Assembly: GCF_021223605.1 (NCBI RefSeq)
Contig: NZ_CP075175.1
Coordinates: 806,001-870,000, forward strand
Source of the DNA: Paenibacillus sp. 481
GTDB taxonomy: Bacteria > Bacillota > Bacilli > Paenibacillales > Paenibacillaceae
Direction of reading: 5' to 3'
DNA: 64,000 bases
Of this stretch, positions 36,833 through 46,146 are shown piece by piece; within the stretch, counting starts at the first letter, position 1, and the number at the start of each line of letters is the position of its first letter. Under the pieces are notes generated by a model, which searched no databases, had not been told where the DNA came from, and was given only the letters and a program-made list of their open reading frames with translations. The position numbers and the translations under genes were made by a program.

Positions 36833-36942
36833 TCTGCTACCTCCTGTCTAGCACGTGCTCATACGCCCATATTGTGTACAAGTTCACCAATCTTATACGG
36901 GATACAAGCGGAAAGTAAGCAGTTGTTATAGGGGTAAATGTA

Positions 36943-36971
36943 TTGCTTTTTAGTTGACACCATGATAAAAT
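36943..36971 (+). promoter_or_regulatory. Possible rpsT promoter
   Basis: TTGCTT (36943-36948), 17-base spacer, TAAAAT (36966-36971), about 90 bp before the start codon. A second TTGACA at 36954 lies inside the spacer without a good -10. Confidence 0.45.
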
Positions 36972-37059
36972 ACTTTAAGTTGTGAATCTATTTCATTCTA
37001 GAAATCTGTGAAGAAATTGATTCTGTTGTCGCACTACGATGCAACGGAGGTGAAAATCA

Positions 37060-37332
37060 ATGCCAAACATTAAATCCGCTGTAAAACGCGTGAAAACAGG
37101 CGAAAAACGTCGCATGTTGAACGCTTCCCAAAAATCCGCACTTCGCACAGCTGTTAAATCAGCTGACGTCGCTTTGACGAACAACGAAGTTGAAACAGCT
37201 AAAGCAGCTGTTGCTTTGGCTTCTAAGAAGCTTGACAAAGCTGTGACTAAGGGCTTGATCCACAAGAATGCGGCTGCCCGCAAAAAGTCCCGCTTAGCAA
37301 CAAAATTGAACGCTCTTTCCGCGCAAGCGTAA
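37060..37332 (+). CDS. rpsT: 30S ribosomal protein S20
   Basis: A small basic protein (90 residues) of the small subunit that binds 16S r[35 protein letters not shown] and the closing [20 protein letters not shown] are characteristic. GGAGGTG before the ATG gives a standard start. It is a single gene divergent from gpr and convergent with holA, sharing the terminator at 37377-37419. Confidence 0.98.
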   Translation: MPNIKSAVKRVKTGEKRRMLNASQKSALRTAVKSADVALTNNEVETAKAAVALASKKLDKAVTKGLIHKNAAARKKSRLATKLNALSAQA

Positions 37333-37376
37333 GCTAGAGCCTTTCATACTTAGCTAGTAGCTTAAAGCGAAGAAGT

Positions 37377-37419
37377 GAAGCCCGAAGATAACACGCTAGC
37401 GTGTCTATCTTCGGGCTTC
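37377..37419. terminator. Strong bidirectional terminator overlapping the 3' end of holA
   Basis: GAAGCCCGAAGATA pairs with TATCTTCGGGCTTC, and an inner CACGC/GCGTG helix closes it. The left-pointing arm contains the final codons and stop of holA (ending at 37405), so both genes use one compact structure. Confidence 0.9.
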
Positions 37420-38445
37420 TTTCATAATGCCAGCAGCAATTCGCATAATGAACAACTCCAAGCCTAGCGTCTTGTCCACACGCCCTGACTTCATCTCATA
37501 ATCAAGCTCGGCTGCTGTTGCCAGCCAACGCGCAAGCACTTGAGGCTCGTATTGACGTGCCTGCTCAGCCGCAACCTTAACCGCATACGGATGCAGACCA
37601 AGCTGTGAGGCTGCCTGCTGCTGGGTAAAGCTCTGTCCCGTCAACTCCTTCACTTGCAGCATAATGCGCAGCTGACGTACGATAAGCGCCATAATCTTAA
37701 TGGGCTCCTCTTTTTGCTTCAGCAACTCATGCAGCACAGCAAGCGCACGGTCTGCACGTCGACGCACAATGTCCTCGACCAGTTGAAACACATTTTGCTC
37801 AGTCGTCTTGGCAATAAGCCGTTCGATCGTCTCGATTTCAATCGTTCCACCCGCGCCTGTGAACAGGCATAGCTTATTAATTTCAGCCGATAACGACTGC
37901 AAATGAGTGCCCGCACTATTGAGCAGCGCCTCTACTCCAGCTTGTGTAATCGAGCATCCTTGCTTCTCTACTTGCTTCACGACCCACTCGACCAATTCTT
38001 CTGCACTAAGTGGTAAAAACGACAGGACAGCCCCTACCGATTTCGCTAGCTTAACCGTCTTCTTACGCTCATCAAGCTTGTCCGCTTGGATAACAAATAT
38101 GATGATACTCGTCTCCAGCGGCTGCTCCATATACGTGAGCAAACGATTCGTCTGGTGCTCTATTTTCCCTTCCCGTCCAGAGGCAAATATCGTCTGATCT
38201 TTGACGATAATACATTTGCGCTCCACTAAAAAAGGTGGCGTCTCCGCTTCTTCGATAACCGTTTCGATTGGCGTCTCAGCGGTATCGTATTTCGATAGCG
38301 CGAGATCGCGATGCTCTTCGGATACCGTATGCTGAATGATGAACTGCACAAATTCTTGCAGTCTGTATTTTTCCGTGCCGTATAGTACGTATATCGAGCG
38401 CGGATTTCCGCGTTGAATTTCTTTGACGCAAGTCTTTAAATCCAC
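37405..38445 (-). CDS. holA: DNA polymerase III subunit delta
   Basis: HolA is the delta subunit that opens the sliding clamp during loading. The product begins VDLKTCVKEIQRG followed by VYVLYGTEKYRLQEFV-type N-terminus (IYVLYGTEKYRLQEF), with the AAA+ lid and collar domains and the closing GLELFIMRIAAGIMKEARR. GGGGAGG seven bases before GTG 38445 indicates the true start (346 residues, the usual size); the open frame continues to 38568 through a terminator. It converges with rpsT as in other Bacilli. Confidence 0.94.
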   Translation of the reverse strand: MDLKTCVKEIQRGNPRSIYVLYGTEKYRLQEFVQFIIQHTVSEEHRDLALSKYDTAETPIETVIEEAETPPFLVERKCIIVKDQTIFASGREGKIEHQTNRLLTYMEQPLETSIIIFVIQADKLDERKKTVKLAKSVGAVLSFLPLSAEELVEWVVKQVEKQGCSITQAGVEALLNSAGTHLQSLSAEINKLCLFTGAGGTIEIETIERLIAKTTEQNVFQLVEDIVRRRADRALAVLHELLKQKEEPIKIMALIVRQLRIMLQVKELTGQSFTQQQAASQLGLHPYAVKVAAEQARQYEPQVLARWLATAAELDYEMKSGRVDKTLGLELFIMRIAAGIMKEARR

Positions 38446-38499
38446 TGCTATTCCTCCCCTAAACCTTCGACCACCATCATAGCAAACTTTGCAGCAAAA

Positions 38500-38539
38500 A
38501 CAAAGGGACTGCGCAACCGTAGTCGCGCAATCCCTTTGT
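38500..38539 (-). terminator. Terminator of the sigma/anti-sigma operon
   Basis: A 15-bp near-perfect stem pairs 38500-38514 with 38525-38539, with TTTTTG on the minus strand. It lies upstream of holA and downstream of the anti-sigma gene. Confidence 0.85.
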
Positions 38540-38731
38540 CCCATATCATCTATGATAAACGTCTGCAACGGAGGCCTAGGTTCCTCCTAGCAACACGGTT
38601 ACACGACGTACGGGAACGTCATTGCTTTCGTAAGCTTAACAACAATATACGCAATCATCACGCAAAGTGTGCATCGATAACACTCCATTTTATGGCGCGG
38701 AAAGCTTCGTCTTTATGTCGCTGCTCATACT

Positions 38732-40138
38732 TTATTTATCGTTCTGTTCTTGCTCCACACCAGCTTCTTGTTCTTGAACTTTTTCAACTTTTTCCTCGAC
38801 AATAGCAATGCCTTGCTCGCTCACACGGAACACTTGCGCTTTGGCAGCGTCGTTCGATGTGGTGATCGTTAGCTGTGCATTGTCCGCTGACCAAGTCCAA
38901 TCTACAGGCTCATATGAAAATGAGATGGATTGAACTTCTGTCTGCTGCTCATCCTTAATAGCGAATAAAATAAGCTTACCTTGATCGTACCGTACTAGCC
39001 ATTTCCCATCCGCGGAAGTCGTTTGCACGGATTTCGTATCAAAAGTACTTATCTTTGCGGTTTCTGGAACAATGGCGGCCTCATCCGTGCTTTCTTGAAC
39101 ACCCACATCCTTATCAGGAATGATGGAAGGTTTGTGCGGCTGAACCGTAGCAGAGGCATCATTTCGTCCAGTTCCGTCTTTATCCGGTTCTTGCCCCTTT
39201 TTTACAGCTGGCGGCGTTACAACCGATTTATCATTCTTGGATGGATTCGTTGTCGTCTCTGGATGTATTTTGCTAACATAAGGAATACTACCCTTGTCTT
39301 CTGTCTTCTTCACTTTCACTGTACGCTCTTGATGTCCGCTCTGCTGCCCTGTATGCCCTGTAGTACCATCATTTCGTTTCCGGTCAGCTTCAACCTGGCT
39401 AGATGGTTGCCGATATACAGGCTCATCGTTCTTAGGTTGTTTCGGATTTGGTTTACCCGAATCAACAGCTCCCGTGTCTTGGGCCGTTTCTTCTTCAACA
39501 GGTTGGTCACCCGCTTTAGGTACAGCCTCAGGTTTACCATGATTTTGTTGCCCATGTGGGTTGTGAATAGGCTGCTGCTCCACCTGTTTCGTTGCGGGCA
39601 ATTCATTATGCTGCTGTATCGCCCGATCCTTTAATTCATTAAAATCTGCACTTTCATGCACTTGCGGCTTGTATGAAACAATAAATAAACCGAACATAAC
39701 GCCCGCAGCCGTTACAGCACCTACTGTTCGCCATTTGAAGCGATCCGTCCAACGTTTACGTTGAATCGGAAGAGGCTGTCCCGGTTGTTGGTCACGACTT
39801 GAATCAGTCTGCTTACTTGCAACTGACGAATCTATATGACTAACCTTTTCTGTTTCTGAATGAATCAATGAATGTTGCAAAACAGCAGGTGCCGTAGCCG
39901 AGCTTTGCCCTTCCATATCCAACCGATCAAGGGCAGGTAAAATGGAATCGACAATACTGAAGCGCGGCGTTACTTTAGGTAGCTGTTCCAACTCACTGCT
40001 TAAGCGCGCTAGACGCTCGTATATTTCAGCACAGGCGGGGCAATGTTGTGTATGTTCTGTCAGAAGGTCCGTCTCCGTTCCATCCAAATCGTTGTCTAAA
40101 TGGCGCTGCATCATTTCCACCACCTCTGAACAGTTCAT
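38732..40138 (-). CDS. Transmembrane anti-sigma factor with zinc-finger domain and large extracytoplasmic part
   Basis: The N-terminus MNCSEVVEMMQRHLDNDLDG with HTQHCPACAEIYERL (HxxxCxxC) is a zinc-binding anti-sigma domain. One transmembrane helix near residues 136-153 (VGAVTAAGVMFGLFIVSY) leads to a long Gln/Pro/Lys/Asn-rich region of about 200 residues and then a folded C-terminal domain of about 95 residues (WLVRYDQGKLILFAIKDE and YEPVDWTWSADNAQLTI). This last part resembles a beta-propeller-like or sensor domain but I cannot name it. Its ATG overlaps the stop of the sigma gene (ATGA), so the pair is coupled. At 468 residues it is long for an anti-sigma factor. Confidence 0.85.
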   Translation of the reverse strand: MNCSEVVEMMQRHLDNDLDGTETDLLTEHTQHCPACAEIYERLARLSSELEQLPKVTPRFSIVDSILPALDRLDMEGQSSATAPAVLQHSLIHSETEKVSHIDSSVASKQTDSSRDQQPGQPLPIQRKRWTDRFKWRTVGAVTAAGVMFGLFIVSYKPQVHESADFNELKDRAIQQHNELPATKQVEQQPIHNPHGQQNHGKPEAVPKAGDQPVEEETAQDTGAVDSGKPNPKQPKNDEPVYRQPSSQVEADRKRNDGTTGHTGQQSGHQERTVKVKKTEDKGSIPYVSKIHPETTTNPSKNDKSVVTPPAVKKGQEPDKDGTGRNDASATVQPHKPSIIPDKDVGVQESTDEAAIVPETAKISTFDTKSVQTTSADGKWLVRYDQGKLILFAIKDEQQTEVQSISFSYEPVDWTWSADNAQLTITTSNDAAKAQVFRVSEQGIAIVEEKVEKVQEQEAGVEQEQNDK

Positions 40139-40683
40139 CCTCGCACACCACCTTTCTCATAATCTTGTAGCGTTGTCTGAAGCTGTTGTCGCGCGCGGAA
40201 TAAGTAAGACTTCACCGTGTTCAAGGGTAAATTCAAGCTCTCTGCAATTTCATTATACGAAAAGTCCTGCAAATACCGTAAAACAACAACGGCTCTATGA
40301 TGTTCAGGTAGGCGGTCGATGGCGTTCCGAATATCTTGAGCCGCATATGCGGACATAACTTCTCTCTCTACGTTTTGATCACCAAAAAAATCTAGATTGT
40401 GTTCTTCAATCGAGACGACAGGACGATTGCGACGAAATTTATCAATACAAATGTTCGTCACGATTCGCTGAACCCATGTCTTAAACTGCGCTTTTTCTTC
40501 ATATGACTGAATTTTCGTATAAATCCGGATTAAAGCTTCTTGAGACGCGTCCAGTGCATCCTGCTCATTATTTAACAAATAATATGCGGTACGATACACA
40601 TGTTGTTCAATATCCCGCAAAAGAGTAATTAAAGCGTCGCGATCGCCGGATTGAGCAGCCCGAATTAGTTCTGCCTCTGCCAC
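40135..40683 (-). CDS. ECF-type sigma-70 family RNA polymerase sigma factor
   Basis: Region 2 is visible in EQHVYRTAYYLLNNEQDALDASQEALIRIY and FKTWVQRIVTNICIDKFRR; region 4 in AIDRLPEHHRAVVVLRYLQDFSYNEIAESLNLPLNTVKSYLFRARQQL. These are hallmarks of group 4 sigma factors. Start is taken as GTG at 40683 behind GGGGAGG, giving 182 residues; the frame opens at 40770. It overlaps its anti-sigma gene. The sensed stress is not evident; the cell-envelope topology of the partner suggests an envelope signal. Confidence 0.92.
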   Translation of the reverse strand: MAEAELIRAAQSGDRDALITLLRDIEQHVYRTAYYLLNNEQDALDASQEALIRIYTKIQSYEEKAQFKTWVQRIVTNICIDKFRRNRPVVSIEEHNLDFFGDQNVEREVMSAYAAQDIRNAIDRLPEHHRAVVVLRYLQDFSYNEIAESLNLPLNTVKSYLFRARQQLQTTLQDYEKGGVRG

Positions 40684-40902
40684 TATGATCCTCCCCTCTT
40701 GCATAACCATTGACGTACCGAGTACGCAAATGGTTGCAGCTAAGTATGTTCCAATTTGTTCATTTTTCAATTATTTATGTAAATAATGTTATAAAATTAG
40801 GGTAACACGGAATAAAAACCTTTTTAAGCATACCAGACTTGCCATTCGTATTCATTTCAAATTTTAACTCTTTATCTTACCAAATCGGAACACCTGCCAA
40901 AA

Positions 40903-40925
40903 AGAGCACGTCAAAAGCGTGCTCT
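40903..40925 (-). terminator. Terminator after comEC
   Basis: AGAGCACG (40903-40910) pairs perfectly with CGTGCTCT (40918-40925) around a 7-base loop; TTTTT follows on the minus strand. Confidence 0.88.
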
Positions 40926-40973
40926 ATCTTTTATATGCAAGAATACCAGCTGAGTTGCTGCGAAATCAAATCC

Positions 40974-43700
40974 TTATTGTTTCACATCACTTCCGCGCCT
41001 CGTTCTTACTTCTAATCCGCGTGAGGTTAAGCGAAATTCAACTTCGCCATACCGATCGGTACGCAACACAGACACCTGATGATTACGCAGCGCAGACATC
41101 ACGAGTGGATGAGGGTGGCCGTAGATGTTTTGACGTCCGGCTGATATGACGCCGAATCGCGGCGACCAATATTCAAGCCACTCTGCCGTGGTAGACGTGC
41201 GGCTGCCATGGTGTGCTACTTTCAGCACGTCGATCTGTCGACGTTGTTCGGATCGACCAAGTTGCTGCTGTTCTTGCACGATGTCGCGTTCACCACTCGC
41301 GCCAATATCTCCCGTTAATAGGAACGACGCTTCGTTGTTGAACTTTGCTTCGGACAATGTCAGACGCAGCACGAGTGACGCTTCATTTTGCTCAGCAACG
41401 GGTACGATAACCGGGCTGTGCTCGCTCGACGGCGACGATTCGCTCGTTCTTGGTGTACCCGTTTGCCCCGCATTGATGCTAATTGCAGGGTACAACACCT
41501 CGATGTGGGCCGTGTCGTCGATAGCCCACATGTCCCCCGCCTGCCATTTGACGATAGGAATGTCACGGTTTATTGCAATCTCATACAATTCATTCATGAG
41601 CGGTGAAGATTTCCATGTCCCATTCATGATGAACTTGCGCGTGGGCAGCGACTGCATCACAGCACGTAAACCGCCAGCATGGTCAGCATCACCATGCGTC
41701 AAAATAACGGCATCCAACTCCCGAACCCCACGCTGCTTAAGTAACGGGACAAGCTGCTTTCGCCCGATTTCGAACGGATCTTTCCGTTCGCGCCATTGTT
41801 CACCTGGCTTTCGAAAAGATACCGTACCTCCGCCATCAATAAGGAGATGCCGACCGGCTGCTGTACGTACGAGAATACTGTCGCCCTGCCCTACGTCCAA
41901 TACACTTACGCTCCCGTATGCTGCTGTTTGACCACGATATCCCCACCATAGCACCCCCAACAGCAACAGAACGGAACCACAAACAGCCATTACAGTTCCA
42001 CGTCTAGGGACAAAGTTCAACTGTTCAAAATCCGGCAATGGCTGCGTTTCATCACGATCAGTAGGTAAGCGTGCTAACTGAGTACGCTCGCGCCATTGTA
42101 AGAGGAAATGAGTCAGCAAGGCAACCGTGCCAAAGTAACCGGCAATCCAAGCAGCAGATGTTTGCGGCCATATAACAGTCGCACCTTCTATATGGGCAAG
42201 CTTCTGTACAGTAGCGAACGTCACATCGTTCATCCATTGCACAATCCATACGAACGGCTTAGCAACTGGCTCGTAAACCAAGCCAATCATCAGCGCAATC
42301 GTGCCCAATGGAAGCACGACCAAGCTAATAAACGGGACTAACACAAAATTAGCGAGCACAGAAAGTTGTGAGACTTGGTGAAAATAAAACACCGTGAGTG
42401 GTAGTGAAACTACTTGCGCGACTACAGTAACAGACACCGAAGAAGTGAGCCAGAGTGGCCAATTATGCGGTAGCAAGCGCTGCATCCGTGGGACACCGAG
42501 AATGAGCCCAGCTGTAACAGCAAAAGAAAGCTGAAACCCTACATCCATTGCATAGTACGGCTCCCACCACAGCATCACGAGTAAAGCTCCAGCCAACAGA
42601 TGTAAGCCATCACGCAGCCAACCGCGTCGTAATCCATACAGAGCAACAACCGACATGATGCCTGCCCGCACAATAGACGCTGCTGCACCTGTAAGCAGCA
42701 CATACAGTGGAATGAGCCACATAATGATGATCAGAGACGTCTCGCGAGATAGGCGGAACAGACGGAAAATAACGAGTAAGGTGCCTACAAATACAGCGAC
42801 ATGCATACCTGAAATCGCCAGTACATGTGTCAGACCAAGCTGTGAAAAATGGCGATACGTCTCTGGGTCCAGGTCATTTTGCAAGCCTAAAATAAGCCCT
42901 TGCAAATACCCACTATGTGGCTCAGCAAACAAACGCGCCAATGTACCTGACAAATATGCGCGAAATGTATCCATTTGAGCTAACGTAAGCTGAACGTACG
43001 AGCCTCCTTGCGCATCAAGCACTTGGACGCTGGACGCCCCTTTTACTTTGAGGATCCAAAATATATGCTGCGTCCGCAAATAGTTCCGATAGTCAAAAGC
43101 ACCGAAATTCCAAGCTGGCTGTGGACGCTCTAACTGACCTGCAATGCTCACTTTGTTGCCTCGTCGCCATTGACCAGCCGTTGAAAGTTCCGCTTGTTTA
43201 CTCAAACGCACGTTCACAAGCACCGTTTCTTCGCTATTTTCAATTTCATCACTATTTTCGATTTCTGCGATGTGTTCAACTACTCCGTCTTCTCCACCCT
43301 TTATATTGCGCTGCTTCTTTTTACTATTACCCTCATCTAGCAACTTCCACGCACCGACGCGCAACCGAAACTGAACACGATCACCATCTCTTTCAACAGG
43401 AGAAATAATCGTGCCGCTCCAAATCCCGTTATATGACCGATCTATTTCTTCCGTCGTCATGGCCCATATACTCGTATTCATGCGATCGTACACGACAAAT
43501 GATCCAGCAGCTAGCAACAAAGCAGCACCATAAAGCAAAGCTCGCTTAGCATTACACCAACTCATCAGCACGCATATTGGCAACAGAGCAGCAAGTGCAA
43601 ATGACGCTACAAGTGCCGCAAACGATGATAATGAGGCTCCTAAATGAATTCCAATCACCCAACAGCATGCCACCATAACGAGTGGCCGTCGCTGCATCAT
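40974..43700 (-). CDS. comEC: DNA internalization competence protein ComEC/Rec2
   Basis: ComEC forms the channel that takes single-stranded DNA across the membrane. The N-terminus is hydrophobic (MMQRRPLVMVACCWVIGIHLG), followed by an OB-like soluble domain, the Competence membrane domain (LGLTHVLAISGMHVAVFVGTL) with many helices, and a C-terminal metallo-beta-lactamase domain with HGDADHAGG and HHGSRTST, proposed to degrade the other strand. About 908 residues exceeds the 776 of B. subtilis. GGAGGT precedes the ATG at 43700. It ends the leftward comEA-comEB-comEC set. Confidence 0.96.
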   Translation of the reverse strand: MMQRRPLVMVACCWVIGIHLGASLSSFAALVASFALAALLPICVLMSWCNAKRALLYGAALLLAAGSFVVYDRMNTSIWAMTTEEIDRSYNGIWSGTIISPVERDGDRVQFRLRVGAWKLLDEGNSKKKQRNIKGGEDGVVEHIAEIENSDEIENSEETVLVNVRLSKQAELSTAGQWRRGNKVSIAGQLERPQPAWNFGAFDYRNYLRTQHIFWILKVKGASSVQVLDAQGGSYVQLTLAQMDTFRAYLSGTLARLFAEPHSGYLQGLILGLQNDLDPETYRHFSQLGLTHVLAISGMHVAVFVGTLLVIFRLFRLSRETSLIIIMWLIPLYVLLTGAAASIVRAGIMSVVALYGLRRGWLRDGLHLLAGALLVMLWWEPYYAMDVGFQLSFAVTAGLILGVPRMQRLLPHNWPLWLTSSVSVTVVAQVVSLPLTVFYFHQVSQLSVLANFVLVPFISLVVLPLGTIALMIGLVYEPVAKPFVWIVQWMNDVTFATVQKLAHIEGATVIWPQTSAAWIAGYFGTVALLTHFLLQWRERTQLARLPTDRDETQPLPDFEQLNFVPRRGTVMAVCGSVLLLLGVLWWGYRGQTAAYGSVSVLDVGQGDSILVRTAAGRHLLIDGGGTVSFRKPGEQWRERKDPFEIGRKQLVPLLKQRGVRELDAVILTHGDADHAGGLRAVMQSLPTRKFIMNGTWKSSPLMNELYEIAINRDIPIVKWQAGDMWAIDDTAHIEVLYPAISINAGQTGTPRTSESSPSSEHSPVIVPVAEQNEASLVLRLTLSEAKFNNEASFLLTGDIGASGERDIVQEQQQLGRSEQRRQIDVLKVAHHGSRTSTTAEWLEYWSPRFGVISAGRQNIYGHPHPLVMSALRNHQVSVLRTDRYGEVEFRLTSRGLEVRTRRGSDVKQ

Positions 43701-43733
43701 ACACGTACCTCCAATCTTATGTACAAAAATAAA

Positions 43734-43820
43734 AAAACCTCTGCTGCGCATTATCGAGCGCGAACACCTTAGAAGCGTAGCTTCTATCCGATGTTCACGC
43801 GGCTTGCGCCTACAGAGGTT
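43734..43820 (-). terminator. Long multi-tier hairpin between comEB and comEC
   Basis: AACCTCTG (43736-43743) pairs with CAGAGGTT (43813-43820); inside, GCGCA/TGCGC and GCGAACA/TGTTCACGC helices lead to an apical AGAAGC/GCTTCT stem. On the minus strand TTTTTTT follows. It would terminate or attenuate transcription from comEB before comEC. Confidence 0.75.
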
Positions 43821-43858
43821 CTTCCTCATTGGTTACTCGCAGCGTCCATAATCTGCGC

Positions 43859-44401
43859 TTATGCATTCAAATCACAAATTTCTGTTTCACGTGGCGGTTG
43901 ATAATGTTCTAACTGGCGAAAAATGACACCTTTTTGCCCCATCATCGCGGTAACCTTATCGGTATCTTTCAAATAAGGACGGTGAAACACAATTTCAACG
44001 ACACCGCTATTGGCCAACATATTAGCACACGTCCAGCAAGGCTGATCGGTGACATACACCGACGCTCCCTCACGGTCGATCCGATCCGTGAATAGCAGCA
44101 AATTCTGCTCGGCATGAATCGTTCGAATGCAGCGCTGCTTCTTGACCATTTGCTCCACTCCGTTAACGATAACGAGCTCGTATTGTTCCGCAATCATGCA
44201 GCCTGCCTCGCTGCAATCAGATACACCCATCGGCGCACCGTTATATGCGGTGCCAAGCAGCTTTTTGCCTTGTACAAGCACGGCGCCTACATGCCGTCTG
44301 GAGCAGCGTGACCGTGTGGAAACCATATAAGCGATGTCCATGAAATAGGTGTCCCAATCTTTACGCGATGTTGCTGTCGTCACTGTCGCTGTCGATGTCA
44401 T
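43859..44401 (-). CDS. comEB: ComE operon protein 2 / dCMP deaminase
   Basis: A zinc deaminase of the cytidine/deoxycytidylate family; it likely makes dUMP from dCMP. Zinc motifs are HAEQN (with the catalytic Glu) and PCWTCANML; the first half shows CSRRHVGAVLVQGKKLLGTAYNGAP and SDCSEAGC. The start could be ATG 44401 or GTG 44410; both share a GGGGA site. In B. subtilis it lies between comEA and comEC, as here, though it is not needed for DNA uptake. Confidence 0.94.
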   Translation of the reverse strand: MTSTATVTTATSRKDWDTYFMDIAYMVSTRSRCSRRHVGAVLVQGKKLLGTAYNGAPMGVSDCSEAGCMIAEQYELVIVNGVEQMVKKQRCIRTIHAEQNLLLFTDRIDREGASVYVTDQPCWTCANMLANSGVVEIVFHRPYLKDTDKVTAMMGQKGVIFRQLEHYQPPRETEICDLNA

Positions 44402-44463
44402 GGCTCTCACATTCCCCTGCCTAAAATAGTGTGGTCAATATCTATACGTTCATTGTATTCGCC

Positions 44464-45150
44464 TTAACGCTTGCATGCAATACAACTCGCTGTCGCATGT
44501 TCACGCAGCTTGGCCAACATTTTAGACCCGATCCCTTTCACCTTGTCCAATTCGTCAACCGATTGAAAAGATCCGTGTTTATCACGGTAAGCGATAATCG
44601 CCTTCGCTTTGCTCGGGCCTATGCCTGGCAGTGTCGTCAATTGCTGTTCATCCGCTTCATTAATATTAATTCGGCGGTCATTTTGATCACTAGCTTCGGC
44701 CACAGGCAGCTTGCCATTTTTCTCAATCTGTACATCTGATGTCTGTACACCCGACGTCTTTGCACCCGATGCCTGTAAACCTCCTGCCTGTGCTCCATCT
44801 GTTAATGGGATTTGTGCAGTCTCCTCTTTCTCTTGAGCCACCTTCGGCTGTTGCTCACCCGCGATCACTGAAGGCTGCTCAAGAGCACCTTTTTCCGTCG
44901 CTGATTTTTGTCCATTTTTCTGTTTGTCCAACTGCTGCTTCTCTTTACTCCCCTGCTGCTCATCCTCCAACAGAAGCTGCTCCACCTCCTCGTTCAACAA
45001 GAGCCAATCTCCTTCGGCTTGCTGCATTTGTGGGCCTAACCATAACCATAAAAATAACAACATAGCGAATATAGCCAAAGTCATACAAAGCTGCCATACT
45101 CTGCGGGAAACATGCCCTACACCCCTCCGCAAATTGATCAACTCCTTCAT
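44464..45150 (-). CDS. comEA: Competence DNA receptor ComEA
   Basis: ComEA binds incoming double-stranded DNA at the membrane. One transmembrane helix (LCMTLAIFAMLLFLWLWLG) is followed by a long Gln/Glu/Lys/Ala-rich linker with repeats of the ASGAKTSGVQTS type, then a helix-hairpin-helix DNA-binding domain (ININEADEQQLTTLPGIG, SKAKAIIAYRDKHG, VKGIGSKMLAKLREH). Unlike the B. subtilis protein no SLBB-like oligomerisation domain is evident; the linker takes its place. The start is ATG 45150 with AAAGGATG upstream, giving 228 residues. Confidence 0.93.
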   Translation of the reverse strand: MKELINLRRGVGHVSRRVWQLCMTLAIFAMLLFLWLWLGPQMQQAEGDWLLLNEEVEQLLLEDEQQGSKEKQQLDKQKNGQKSATEKGALEQPSVIAGEQQPKVAQEKEETAQIPLTDGAQAGGLQASGAKTSGVQTSDVQIEKNGKLPVAEASDQNDRRININEADEQQLTTLPGIGPSKAKAIIAYRDKHGSFQSVDELDKVKGIGSKMLAKLREHATASCIACKR

Positions 45151-45307
45151 TTGAGTACATCCTTTGTGTAATTGTTCATGTGTGAAATCAACCAAACCGC
45201 ATATTGGTCAACCATTCAAGCATAAGCTTTGAAGAATAAGAGTTCGTGCCTGTTTGCCACGCGGCATGAAAGATTGGAAACGGCTCACTAACAAGGAGGA
45301 ACAGCTC

Positions 45308-46132
45308 GTGAAAGTCGGGTTTATAGGTACGGGTAGCATGGGTTCAACGCTCATCGAAGCGCTTATTCGATCAGGAGCATTAGAACCAAGGCAAATCATT
45401 GCCAGCAACCGCACAAGCGATAAGGTGGAGCAACTCGCAGCCATTCATCCTGGCCTTATCGTCTCGCGCAGCAATGCAGAAACCGCACAACATAGCCAGA
45501 TTGTGTTTCTTTGCGTAAAGCCATTAGAATTCAAACACGTGATTGATGAAATAAAAACCGTTGTTCATCCGGATCTAATTGTTGTTTCGATTACAAGCCC
45601 TGTGCTCATTAAACATTTGGAAAGTCGCTTAAACTGTAAGGTTGCCAAAATTATTCCGAGCATCACGAACTATGTTTGGAGCGGTGCATCCCTATGTATG
45701 TACGGCAAAAAAATTAAAACAGAGGATAGATTGCTACTAGAACAATTGATGATGTCCATCAGTAGCCCTCAACAAGTATCCGAGCAATTTACACGTATAT
45801 CGTCTGATTTATCAAGCTGTGGTCCGGCATTTGTAGCGTTTTTTTTACAAAAATGGGTTCAAGCAGCAGTTAGTGAGACTGGTATTGATGAAAAAGAGGC
45901 CGCGCGGCTCGCGTGTGAAATGGTGTTAGGAACAGGCAAGCTGTTAACCGAAGGAGGTTTGACGCTTGAGCAATTGCAGCAGCGCGTAGCGGTCCCCGGC
46001 GGCATAACCGCCGAGGCGCTTCGCTTGCTGGACAGAGAGCTAGCAGGTGTATTTCACCAGCTCATCCAGGTCACTCATGCGAAATATGAGGAGGACTTAC
46101 AAAAAGTCCACGCTCAATTTAACGATGAATAA
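45308..46132 (+). CDS. comER: Late competence protein ComER
   Basis: ComER belongs to the pyrroline-5-carboxylate reductase family, with Rossmann motif VGFIGTGSMGSTLIEALI and the C-terminal signatures GPAFVAFFLQ and VAVPGGITAEAL. It lies divergent from comEA, its normal place, and its role in competence or sporulation is unclear. AAGGAGG seven to eight bases before GTG 45308 sets the start (274 residues); the frame opens at 45254. It converges with leuS with a gap of only 14 bp and no obvious terminator. Confidence 0.92.
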   Translation: MKVGFIGTGSMGSTLIEALIRSGALEPRQIIASNRTSDKVEQLAAIHPGLIVSRSNAETAQHSQIVFLCVKPLEFKHVIDEIKTVVHPDLIVVSITSPVLIKHLESRLNCKVAKIIPSITNYVWSGASLCMYGKKIKTEDRLLLEQLMMSISSPQQVSEQFTRISSDLSSCGPAFVAFFLQKWVQAAVSETGIDEKEAARLACEMVLGTGKLLTEGGLTLEQLQQRVAVPGGITAEALRLLDRELAGVFHQLIQVTHAKYEEDLQKVHAQFNDE

Positions 46133-46146
46133 TGGAACACTTCTTA

